NCBI GenBank assembly: GCA_030424865.1
Contig: JAUHVR010000001.1
Span: 434,001-498,000, forward strand
Direction of reading: 5' to 3'
Origin: Alphaproteobacteria bacterium
GTDB taxonomy: Bacteria > Pseudomonadota > Alphaproteobacteria > Rhodobacterales > Rhodobacteraceae
DNA length: 64,000 nucleotides
The notes beneath the pieces were generated by a model. That model did not search any database, was not told where the DNA came from, and was given only the letters and a program-made list of their open reading frames with translations. This document shows, one piece after another, positions 28,917 to 36,522 of this stretch. Each line of letters begins with the position of its first letter. Position 1 is the stretch's first letter. The translations under genes were made by a program, and so were the position numbers.

Positions 28917-30156
28917 TGTGGCTCTCCACTACGTCTGAGAAAGGAACCGGCGAGACCGCGCCGGCAATGAGGTCGGACAGGCTGGCGCCCGGCACGGCAA
29001 GCAGGTCCGTGACCCGGGCCTTGTCCACGGTCAGCGCCGGCAGGCCCATGGCCCGCCGCGCCGCTGTTGTGATGGTTGTCAGGTGACGGCCAAAGGGGGG
29101 ATCCAGATGGCCCGCCAAGACCGCCAGTGACAGCGAATGAACCGGATCATGTTTCCCGATGGGGCAAAACGCGTCCCTGACATTGTCGGTTGCGATGACG
29201 ATGTCGACGCCCCGTTGTGCCAGTTCGTGCAGACGCGTCAACCCGCGCCGGTCGGGCGTGCCTGTTGTCCGGCCCTGAAGGTACAGATTGGTTGAGGGAA
29301 GCGAGACCACGGCGATCCCGGCCAGGGCCAGCTTGTCCGCAATGCGCGCGACGTCCTCTTCGGTCCGTGACGCCAGGCTGCAGGCGTGGCCACACAGCAT
29401 GGGTCCCTTGTGTCCCAACTCGAGTGCGATGTCTGCGATCAGCTCCAGACCATCCAGCGCAGGATCAAGCCCTTCGTCCACGTGAAAGTCCAAGGGCAGG
29501 CCAAAGCGGTCGGCACAGGCCATCAGGTTTCGAATGCCCGCCGCCCGGTGCTTTTGATCGAGGACAAAGCCCCCCAGCGCACCCGAGGCCTCGGCGGCAT
29601 GGCGCGCCACGCGTTCTGCTTGGGTGATGTCGGCCATCTCGTCGACGCCGGTCAGGGCAGAACGTTGCAGGATCACGCCCCGGGACGCCGCCTGATCCTG
29701 CAGCACGCCCAGCACGTCCCAGGCCAGCGGGCGCTCGGGTTCGCCATCGGCACAGCTCCAATCGACATGGCTGCGCACCGCGCCACAGCCCGCGGCCTCA
29801 AGCTCTCGCAAACCGCGTTCCGCCCGGGTCGCAAGGTCCTGTTGCGTCCACCGCGCCTTGTCCCGGCGCTGCGCCTCAAGCGCGCTGCCCAGATCGCCGC
29901 CGATCCCGGCGCAGCGATCCACGGTGTGGCATTTGTCGAGGTGGACATGAGCTTCGGCAAAGCGCGGAAGCACCAACCGTTCCGGCGGCGTGTCCTGTCC
30001 ATTGGCCACAAGGCCGATCACGGCCCCCTCGCGCACGACAAGCGTCCCGCACAGCAAATCGCCCCGTTCCGTTCCGCCAAAACCGCTGGGGTCCGACACA
30101 AGGCTGACGGGAACCCCGGTGCGGGGCAGGCAGATGTCACCACCACGCAGGGTCAT
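28909..30156 (-). CDS. Amidohydrolase family, cytosine-deaminase-like
   Basis: A 415-residue metal-dependent hydrolase with a TIM-barrel fold. Metal ligands follow the CodA pattern: HVHLDK near residue 72, LDFHVDEGLD, MLCGHACSL and IATDNVRDAF. Members deaminate or hydrolyse ring amides and amidines such as cytosine, isoguanine and hydantoin-like rings. It overlaps the creatininase gene upstream (ATGA) and the FAD oxidase downstream (8 bases), so the operon runs creatininase, amidohydrolase, FAD oxidase, dioxygenase. The nitrogenous substrate is an inference from the family. Confidence 0.88.
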   Translation of the reverse strand: MTLRGGDICLPRTGVPVSLVSDPSGFGGTERGDLLCGTLVVREGAVIGLVANGQDTPPERLVLPRFAEAHVHLDKCHTVDRCAGIGGDLGSALEAQRRDKARWTQQDLATRAERGLRELEAAGCGAVRSHVDWSCADGEPERPLAWDVLGVLQDQAASRGVILQRSALTGVDEMADITQAERVARHAAEASGALGGFVLDQKHRAAGIRNLMACADRFGLPLDFHVDEGLDPALDGLELIADIALELGHKGPMLCGHACSLASRTEEDVARIADKLALAGIAVVSLPSTNLYLQGRTTGTPDRRGLTRLHELAQRGVDIVIATDNVRDAFCPIGKHDPVHSLSLAVLAGHLDPPFGRHLTTITTAARRAMGLPALTVDKARVTDLLAVPGASLSDLIAGAVSPVPFSDVVESHNA

Positions 30157-30947
30157 CGGCGCGACCTGCGATGGTCAAATACGGCGAATTCGGCAAGGAA
30201 CCGGACAAACCCGCTGGCCGCGTCGGACAAGAGCGTTTCTCCGCGCGCCCCGTCGGCCGCTCGCGCGTTCCCGACGACGCCGCTTGCTGCCAGATCATCA
30301 ATGATCCAACCGGGGATGGCGGGCTGCCCGGTCAGCCCGATTTGGCGGTAGCGCTGGTGCCACTCTGGCAGAACACTGTCGGGTTCGGGCGCGGCCGTCA
30401 TGTCGACAAGGTCAGGATGCGCCGCCAGCATCGCCGAGGTTTCACTTTCCCCCGCGTGCAGATCACGGGCATAGGCTTGCGGGTCAAAAAGCCCGTCGGC
30501 CTCCGCAAAGGATGACCAACTGGCACTGACAACGATCATGTCGTGCCGACTTCGCAGATCTCGGGCGGCGACCTGCAAAAGCGCGGCGTTGCCGCCGTGC
30601 CCGTTCAAGAGGACAAGACGGGAAATCCCCGCGCGCGCGACCGAGGCGCCAATATCCCGGATGCAGCCAAGCAAAGTCTCGGCAGACAGGGCCAGCGTGC
30701 CGGGGTGCCCTGCATGTTCATCGCTCTTGGTGATCTTCAGGGTCGGCAAGACAAGCACGCTTTGGGTTTGCGGAACGTCCGGCAACGCGCGGTCAACCAT
30801 CGCCTCGACCAGCAGGCTGTCCACGGCCAGCGGCAAATGCGGCCCATGCTGCTCGGTCGCGCCACAGGGCAACACGGCGATTGTGTCTGAAGGCAAGTCC
30901 CGAAAATCCGGGGCTTTCAACCTGTCCCAGTACCGTCCACCGGGCAT
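30153..30947 (-). CDS. Creatininase family amidohydrolase
   Basis: A 264-residue member of the creatininase superfamily, which hydrolyses cyclic amides and N-formyl groups with two divalent metals. Signature motifs are LPCGATEQHGPHLPLAVD (metal-binding Glu and His), NGHGGNAA and DLHAGESETS. The ATG at 30947 has GGAG nine bases upstream; a longer frame from a TTG at 30989 is unlikely. It is the first gene of the four-gene operon, so it may act on the same imported compound as the amidohydrolase. It is not a creatinine enzyme by any evidence visible here. Confidence 0.9.
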   Translation of the reverse strand: MPGGRYWDRLKAPDFRDLPSDTIAVLPCGATEQHGPHLPLAVDSLLVEAMVDRALPDVPQTQSVLVLPTLKITKSDEHAGHPGTLALSAETLLGCIRDIGASVARAGISRLVLLNGHGGNAALLQVAARDLRSRHDMIVVSASWSSFAEADGLFDPQAYARDLHAGESETSAMLAAHPDLVDMTAAPEPDSVLPEWHQRYRQIGLTGQPAIPGWIIDDLAASGVVGNARAADGARGETLLSDAASGFVRFLAEFAVFDHRRSRR

Positions 30948-31335
30948 CACAGCGCGCTCCGCATGTCGGCGACATAAGCGGCGGAACAAGGAATGCAGGT
31001 CTGGTGTCTAAACAAGCAGGGCACAGGCGGGTCCTCCCATTGATGCGGGATGCGGATCGGCCCTTGGTGTCTGTGCCAGAGATGCCTTTTGATGCCACAA
31101 CCCTTCCAAGGCATCAAGGGCCAGTGTGGCTGTCTGATGCAACCTCAATTTGGCGACGCGCCTGGCACCGCCGGTCATGTTTGCTCAGTCGGTTTTCCGA
31201 TACTGGCGCGACGTCGGTTCACAGGTTGGGTTTTCCGGTTTTCGATCGGCTGCTTCGGTGGATGAATTGGCGAGCCTGAGCGGACCCCGGATGCTGGTGA
31301 TCCTGCACCCGGGATCTGCGCGAACGGGCTGACCA
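30948..31335. other. Intergenic region upstream of creatininase operon
   Basis: About 390 bases between the creatininase start and the MDR gene end. It should hold the operon promoter. Short frames are present but none looks coding, and no repeat or operator stands out. Confidence 0.45.
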
Positions 31336-32325
31336 TCAGATCACGACCACATTGCCCTTCTTGTGCCCGCCATCGACATAGCGATGGGCCTCGATCAACT
31401 GATCCAGCGGATAGCTGCGGTCCATGATCGGAGTGAACTTGAACGCTTGCGCAAGGTCGATCAACCGCCCGATCATTGCGCGCTGCACGTCGGGTTTGAG
31501 CATTCCGGTGGCCGAAAAGCGGGCCTTGCGCGTGCCGAACATCGAGGTGCGCAGGGCGGCAAAAAGAAGTGGCAGGCTCAGGACGGGACAGACGTAGCGG
31601 CCGGTGCGCGTCAGGGCGCGCCGTGCATGACGGAATGAACTGACGCCAAGCGTGTCGTAGATCACGTCGTAGCGCTCGGTCCCGTCGGCAAAGTCCTGTT
31701 CGGCGTAGTCGATCACATGGTCAGCGCCCAACGAGGCAACCATTCCGGCATTGCGGGTGCTGCAGGTGCCGGTGACCTCTGCCCCCATCGCGGCCGCGAT
31801 CTGCACCGCCGCGGTTCCAAGGCTGCCCGCGGCCCCCAGGATCAGAACTTTCTGACCGGCGCGCAGTTCAGCGACTTCGTGCAGGAAGTTGTACGAGGTG
31901 ACGGCCCCGTCTCCCATCACGGCCGCCTCTTCATGGGACAGCACCTCGGGTTTCTTCAAAAGCACGCCGTCCTGGTCCAGGCAGATGTGGCTGGCATTGG
32001 CGCTGAAATTCAGTCCCGACGCGCCAAAGACCTCGTCCCCGACGGCAAAGCGCGTCACTGCAGACCCGGTTGCAATGACTTCGCCAGACAGGCAGGTGCC
32101 GGCCAGGTCATGGCGGGGGCGTCCCAGGCCAAGGAACAGGCGCGCAAAGCGGGGCGTGCCACTGCGCATCATGCCATCCGCTCGGGTGACTGCCGAGGCG
32201 CGGACGCGGATCAGCACTTCGTTCGCCTGCGGCACCGGCATGGGTCGCGTTACGGGGGCAAGTGTTTCGGGTCCGCCGTAGCGGGTAACGGACCAGGCTT
32301 TCAGGGTGTTGGCGGTGGTTTGCAT
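31336..32325 (-). CDS. NAD(P)-dependent MDR oxidoreductase
   Basis: A 329-residue medium-chain dehydrogenase/quinone reductase. The N-terminal GroES-like domain has PMPVPQANEVLIRVRASAVTRADGMMRSG, and the Rossmann fold has KVLILGAAGSLGTAAVQIA. It lacks the four-cysteine structural zinc loop, so it is a zinc-free quinone-oxidoreductase-like type. It is divergent from the LysR gene, with a shared 102-base region containing a perfect inverted repeat, so LysR probably controls it. Substrate unknown; quinones or enones are typical. Confidence 0.9.
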   Translation of the reverse strand: MQTTANTLKAWSVTRYGGPETLAPVTRPMPVPQANEVLIRVRASAVTRADGMMRSGTPRFARLFLGLGRPRHDLAGTCLSGEVIATGSAVTRFAVGDEVFGASGLNFSANASHICLDQDGVLLKKPEVLSHEEAAVMGDGAVTSYNFLHEVAELRAGQKVLILGAAGSLGTAAVQIAAAMGAEVTGTCSTRNAGMVASLGADHVIDYAEQDFADGTERYDVIYDTLGVSSFRHARRALTRTGRYVCPVLSLPLLFAALRTSMFGTRKARFSATGMLKPDVQRAMIGRLIDLAQAFKFTPIMDRSYPLDQLIEAHRYVDGGHKKGNVVVI

Positions 32326-32381
32326 GACGATGCTCCGATGTTTGACTTGACGGATCCACCGTATCGGATCAATTTTGTTCC

Positions 32382-32399
32382 GAATATTGTCTAATATTC
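32382..32399. promoter_or_regulatory. Probable LysR operator
   Basis: A perfect 18-base inverted repeat, GAATATT-GTCT-AATATTC, in the divergent promoter region between the MDR and LysR genes. It contains the dyad pattern expected of a LysR recognition box. Binding has not been tested. Confidence 0.65.
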
Positions 32400-32427
32400 C
32401 CCACTGTGTAACGAAAATGTTCCGAAA

Positions 32428-33312
32428 ATGATGGACTGGAAATCTCTACCAGCCTTTTTGGCCGTTGCGCGAAACGGGTCGCTGCGCGCCGCTGCCGACG
32501 TGCTTGGCGGAACCCACGCCACGACCCGCCGACAGGTCGAAGCCCTTGAGGCGCAGCTGGGCGTACAGCTTTTTCGCCGCGGGGCAGACGGGTTTCACCT
32601 GACGGCCGCGGGTCGGACGCTTTTGCCCCAGGCGCTTGAGGCCGAAGCCTCGTTGCTGCAGGGGTTCAACGCGGTTCAGGGGCTGGACCGGGAGGCCTCG
32701 GGCGTGATCCGGGTGTCTGCGGACCCGATGACCGGACATTTCGTCCTGGCCCCGGTGCTTGCCGAGTTCTCGGAGCTTTATCCGGAAATCGAGATCGAGC
32801 TGAAGCTGTCCTTTGGCCTCGATTCCATCGAAAAACTCGAAACCGACGTTTCGGTGCGCACGGTTGCCCAGGTCGATGAGGATGTGGTCGGGCGCAAATT
32901 GTTTCCGGCATCGATCGGCATCTTTGCAGCGCGGGATTACCTTGATCGCATGTTGCCCAAGGCCGGGCCCAAGGGGCAGGGGCTGCAGTGGATCGGTTAT
33001 GGTCCGATACCCGAGTTGCTCAGCTATGTTCAGGACTCGCCGTTTCCCGAGGCGCGCATTCGGCACGTGATCCCCGACCCGGAAATGCACCTGCACATGG
33101 CCCGGTCCGGTGCCGGGCTTGCCATTCTTGCCGCATGGGTCGAGGCGCGGTTTCCCGAACTGCAACGCGTGCCGGGAACCCAGCTTGATGAGCGGCGCTC
33201 GATCTGGGTGCTGCTGCACTCGGACCTGAGGCGGATCCGACGGGTCAGATTGTTCGTGGACTACCTTTGCGACAGCCTGCTTGAACGCCGCGCTGAATTC
33301 ATTGGGTCCTGA
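32428..33312 (+). CDS. LysR family transcriptional regulator
   Basis: A 294-residue LTTR. The N-terminal winged HTH (about residues 3-61) shows LPAFLAVARNGSLRAAADVLGG and EALEAQLGVQLFRRG; the C-terminal half is a periplasmic-binding-like effector domain. ATG at 32428 is followed at once by another ATG, so the exact start is ambiguous by one residue. It is divergent from the MDR gene and probably activates or represses it through the inverted repeat between them. Confidence 0.93.
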   Translation: MMDWKSLPAFLAVARNGSLRAAADVLGGTHATTRRQVEALEAQLGVQLFRRGADGFHLTAAGRTLLPQALEAEASLLQGFNAVQGLDREASGVIRVSADPMTGHFVLAPVLAEFSELYPEIEIELKLSFGLDSIEKLETDVSVRTVAQVDEDVVGRKLFPASIGIFAARDYLDRMLPKAGPKGQGLQWIGYGPIPELLSYVQDSPFPEARIRHVIPDPEMHLHMARSGAGLAILAAWVEARFPELQRVPGTQLDERRSIWVLLHSDLRRIRRVRLFVDYLCDSLLERRAEFIGS

Positions 33313-33681
33313 GCCTTCTTTTTCTGGTCTTTGCAATGTTTGGCCCGTCAGCGACCTTGGCTGAGGTTGCCAATGGGCCGGTGTATGCCAGATGTGCGCG
33401 TCACCCTCTGCCGGCCGATCTCGCGTGGCGACAAGCGCTTGAAGCTGGGCAGGGCCGACCTTGAAACGGACACGCCCATATCCGAGATCTGCTTTGAGGC
33501 CGGGTTCAACAACATCGCCAGTTTCAATCGCACCTTCCTGCGATAGATCGGCATGACACCGTCGAAGTTTCGCAAAGCCTCTCGCCATCGCAACCTGTCC
33601 AAGCTTGAGGAAGGCGAACTTCATGGCCAGACACCGGGCGACCCAACGGTCTGAGCCTCTGGCCTTGCGCAGGCGCTGTGC
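33313..33681. other. Region between LysR and DUF1185 genes
   Basis: About 370 bases. Apart from the AraC-like remnant listed separately, nothing coding is evident; the remainder looks degenerate. Confidence 0.5.
33415..33591 (+). pseudogene. Remnant of an AraC-type regulator C-terminus
   Basis: A short frame contains the second half of an AraC/XylS DNA-binding domain: TDTPISEICFEAGFNNIASF and NRTFLR, then a TAG stop at 33544-33546, then IGMTPSKFRKAS in the same frame. The stop is one base away from CAG, which would encode the expected Gln. The preceding helix also lacks residues (RLKLGRADLETD against the usual longer spacing). No effector domain remains. This is a truncated and inactivated gene fragment. 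Confidence 0.8.
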
Positions 33682-34263
33682 CTATCTCAGGCCGTCTTCG
33701 CCCTTGACGTCCCAGGCTTCCAGCCCGCCCATGCGGCTGTGCACGCGGCCCCCGCTGGACATCGCCAGTGCAAAGACGATTTCGTCGGCCTTTGGGCCAT
33801 CCGGCAAGCCGACCTCGATCCCGTCAAAGTGGCTGCGCACATAGGCCGCGTTTATGTGACCCAGGGGTACGTCCAAACGGCTTCCGATCCCGCCGCGCTT
33901 CATGCAGGACGGCACGATGGCATTGGAATCGTTCAATTGCCCGCGCATGGCATAGCCTCCGGGCACGTGCCACAGCGCGGCGTGTTCAAGCTCTCCGGCC
34001 TCGCCGACGATGGCTCCTTTGCCGTAGCCGTCCACCTGGTCCTTGCCGCCAAGCGCCGCAATCAGCCGCGTGCTCATCTCGGCGCCGAGCGGTTTCAGGT
34101 CTTCCATCGCGGGTTGCAGATCGGGTTCATAGGTGCCGGCAAAGGGATTGCGGACGCAGGCCAGGATGGCGCCCAGTTTGCGCGGCCTGTCCGGGGCCGG
34201 TCCGCCGTCGTGGTGCACCTCTTCGACGATCAGTTGCATCTTGCGGATAACGAATTCAGGCAT
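33682..34263 (-). CDS. DUF1185 (amino acid synthesis) family protein
   Basis: A 193-residue member of the DUF1185/Amino_synth family, recognised by the start IRKMQLIVEEVHHDGG, RKLGAILACVRNPFAGTY, and the C-terminal FDGIEVGLPDGPKADEIVFALAMSSGGRVHSRMGG segment. The family name comes from old annotation; its enzyme function is not established. It overlaps the UPF0280 gene by 8 bases and ends the XDH operon. It is thus part of a consistently coupled set of five genes. Confidence 0.88.
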   Translation of the reverse strand: MPEFVIRKMQLIVEEVHHDGGPAPDRPRKLGAILACVRNPFAGTYEPDLQPAMEDLKPLGAEMSTRLIAALGGKDQVDGYGKGAIVGEAGELEHAALWHVPGGYAMRGQLNDSNAIVPSCMKRGGIGSRLDVPLGHINAAYVRSHFDGIEVGLPDGPKADEIVFALAMSSGGRVHSRMGGLEAWDVKGEDGLR

Positions 34264-35089
34264 CGGCGGGGGCTCCTATCTGGGCAGGCAAGTAAAGGGT
34301 TCGGGTCTGACCCTGACAGGACAGGACGGCGCTTTCGATCAGGCCGCTTTCGATCATCTGTCGCGCGACCGACTGGCCTGCGTCCAGCGCAGCACCAAGC
34401 TCTGCTTTGCCAAGCGGCGCGACATTGGTGGTGACCAGGCGATCCCCAAGGTCGCTGTCAGGGTTCAATTCGGTGGCCGGACACCGAGTGACACCGGGGT
34501 GGCCCGGCAGGTCGACCGCGTTGGCAATCAGCGTTGCGGCCACATCGGCCTCGGCGGCCTTGGTGGCCAAGACGGTGACGGCATCCGCGATGCCCCGCGA
34601 ATGGCTGCGGCCCTGCCATCCGGATGTCGCGATGCCCCGGGGGCGGTCGTCTGCGCCAATTGTGATGGTGCCAGCGGGGCCGAGGGCCTTGAAACTGGCG
34701 TGGCCCGAGATGTGGAACGCGATGTCCCCGCCATTGTTCACAAAGGCCTTGTCCGGTGCGTGATCCTGCAGCATCGCCGCCAAGGTTTCGTCTGCGACGG
34801 CACCTGCGACGGCGGCCATGGGGGTGACAAAGACCCCGCGATGGGCGCGAACGGTGCGGGCCATACGCGTGGCGACGGGGGAGCTGAACCGGGTGTCTGC
34901 CTTCAGAGGGCGACGAAGCGTCTGCAACTCGGACGTCAATTCGGTCAACACGGTTTGGAACCGAGCGGTTGCGGCGGCAAAACAGGCTTGGCGGTCCGCT
35001 CCGTCGACCCCGATGATCAGGTCGATCGGACCGTGATGCAGGTGCAACCGGCCGCCCGCAATCAGCGTCGCCTGCGGGCCCAAGGTCAT
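34256..35089 (-). CDS. UPF0280 family protein (ApbE-like fold)
   Basis: A 277-residue UPF0280 protein. Visible motifs include VTPMAAVAGAVADE, NNGGDIAFH and the serine- and glycine-rich RGIATSGWQGRSHSRGIADAVTVLA segment, which resembles the T-G-D/S flavin-transferase region of ApbE. The family is thought to be structurally related to ApbE, and an FMN- or cofactor-attachment role is possible but unproven. It overlaps the 6-hydroxynicotinate-reductase-like gene (ATGA) upstream and DUF1185 downstream (8 bases), and so is translationally coupled to both. Confidence 0.85.
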   Translation of the reverse strand: MTLGPQATLIAGGRLHLHHGPIDLIIGVDGADRQACFAAATARFQTVLTELTSELQTLRRPLKADTRFSSPVATRMARTVRAHRGVFVTPMAAVAGAVADETLAAMLQDHAPDKAFVNNGGDIAFHISGHASFKALGPAGTITIGADDRPRGIATSGWQGRSHSRGIADAVTVLATKAAEADVAATLIANAVDLPGHPGVTRCPATELNPDSDLGDRLVTTNVAPLGKAELGAALDAGQSVARQMIESGLIESAVLSCQGQTRTLYLPAQIGAPADA

Positions 35090-36522
35090 TCAGCGCGTCC
35101 GATCACACGGGCGTCGTCGCCGTATTCACCACCGCTTTGCAGCACGTCATCCAGGCTGCGGACCTTGGATGTGTGGCCGCCCAAAGCGTCGAAGGCAGTG
35201 CGCGCCATGGTGAACTCCAGTGGCGCGACCAGGGCGGGCGTCGGCACGTAGCCAAAGGCTCCATCGGGCACCTCGGTCACGTCCACCATGACCGTGATGC
35301 CGCCACCGGGCCAGCGATAGGTCGGTGCGCCGCCGATGGTCACCGCGGTTTGCGCGGCCTTGACCGAGTTCGTCAGTTGCACCGGATTTCTGGTGACCCC
35401 CGACCGAAGCGAGCCGCCAGCACCGCCCATGAACAGGACCGTGCACAGGGCCGGTTCGCAGTTCTCGGCAATCAGGTCGACCGAGGGTTGCAGGGCAGGG
35501 GGCATCGGCTGCTCGACCGGTACGAGATCCTCGTTCAACACGTAATACCCGGCGTGTTCGCCGGTGGTCGAGACCATCAGCAACCGCAACCCCGCGCGCG
35601 CGCCTTTCTCGGGCCGCCAGGGGCCAAGGATGCCGAGAGGGTCGTCGATGTCCGTGCCGCCCCAACCCTGGCCGGGCTCGGCGACCTTGAAGTAGCGGCC
35701 CGGCGTCGACCGGCGGCCCAGGATGCGAATCCCGGTGTCGGGCCAGTCGATGACCTTGCCCGCCTGATGTTCCGACACAACGCCGGTGATATGGTCGTCG
35801 ACCACAACCACCTCGTCCACCAGCCCCTGCCATTGCGAGGCAAACATCCCGATGGTGGCCGACCCGCAGCCGACGCGCATCCGGTCCTCGGGGACACCAT
35901 CGACGATGGGGGGCTGTCCCGCCTGTACGATCACGGTGGATCCACCGTCGACCGTCAGTTCGACAGCCTCTTTGTTGCACAACCGCAAAAGCGCGTCGCA
36001 GGTCTTGCGCCCCTCGGCCTTGCTGCCGCCGGTCAGGTGATCCACGCCCCCAAGCGACAGCATCTGCGAGCCGTATTCCGAGGTCATGACATGGCCGATC
36101 ACTTCGCCTTCGGCGCGCACCGGGCTGGCCTCGGCTCCCAGGTGGCGGTCCGTGTCGATCTTCACCTTCACGCCGCAATAGGAAAAGATCGCCTCGGTCA
36201 CGACGGTGACGCAGTCAACACCCTCGATGTCGCGACTGACGATAAAGGGTGCGGGCTTGTAGTCGGGATAGGTTGTGCCTGCGCCGATGGCGGACACGAC
36301 GACATCGTCGCCACTGGCGGTGCGTCCATCCCAATCGGCGGCAAGGAAGGGTTTGACCTCGTCCCCCTTGGCGATCCGGCGGTCGAGGATCGTCAGCGGG
36401 TCACAGCGGATGATCCGGCCATCTTCGTTGGCGTAGCGGTCACAGGCCCCGACCTTGCCCTCGGCGATGTAACACATGACCGGGCAGGCATCGCAGCGGA
36501 TCTTTTCGGGTCGGGCCGTCAT
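35086..36522 (-). CDS. 6-hydroxynicotinate-reductase-like Fe-S protein
   Basis: A 478-residue protein resembling 6-hydroxynicotinate reductase of the anaerobic nicotinate pathway, which reduces the pyridone ring to a tetrahydro-oxo product. A four-cysteine motif near the N-terminus (Cys10, Cys13, Cys17, Cys27; CDACPVMCYIAEGKVGACD) should bind a [4Fe-4S] cluster. Further conserved stretches are IFSYCGVKVKID, SEYGSQMLSLGGVDHLTGG, MRVGCGSATIGMF and the C-terminal APTYRWPGGGITVMVD. It overlaps the molybdenum hydroxylase stop (ATGA) upstream and UPF0280 downstream. That a ring reductase homologue occurs in an aerobic marine lineage suggests another substrate. Confidence 0.82.
   Translation of the reverse strand: MTARPEKIRCDACPVMCYIAEGKVGACDRYANEDGRIIRCDPLTILDRRIAKGDEVKPFLAADWDGRTASGDDVVVSAIGAGTTYPDYKPAPFIVSRDIEGVDCVTVVTEAIFSYCGVKVKIDTDRHLGAEASPVRAEGEVIGHVMTSEYGSQMLSLGGVDHLTGGSKAEGRKTCDALLRLCNKEAVELTVDGGSTVIVQAGQPPIVDGVPEDRMRVGCGSATIGMFASQWQGLVDEVVVVDDHITGVVSEHQAGKVIDWPDTGIRILGRRSTPGRYFKVAEPGQGWGGTDIDDPLGILGPWRPEKGARAGLRLLMVSTTGEHAGYYVLNEDLVPVEQPMPPALQPSVDLIAENCEPALCTVLFMGGAGGSLRSGVTRNPVQLTNSVKAAQTAVTIGGAPTYRWPGGGITVMVDVTEVPDGAFGYVPTPALVAPLEFTMARTAFDALGGHTSKVRSLDDVLQSGGEYGDDARVIGRAE

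Noticed and set aside
27546-28970. 474-codon plus-strand ORF opposite the FAD oxidase
   Set aside because: Shadow of the minus-strand FAD-binding gene whose nucleotide-binding motifs are clear.
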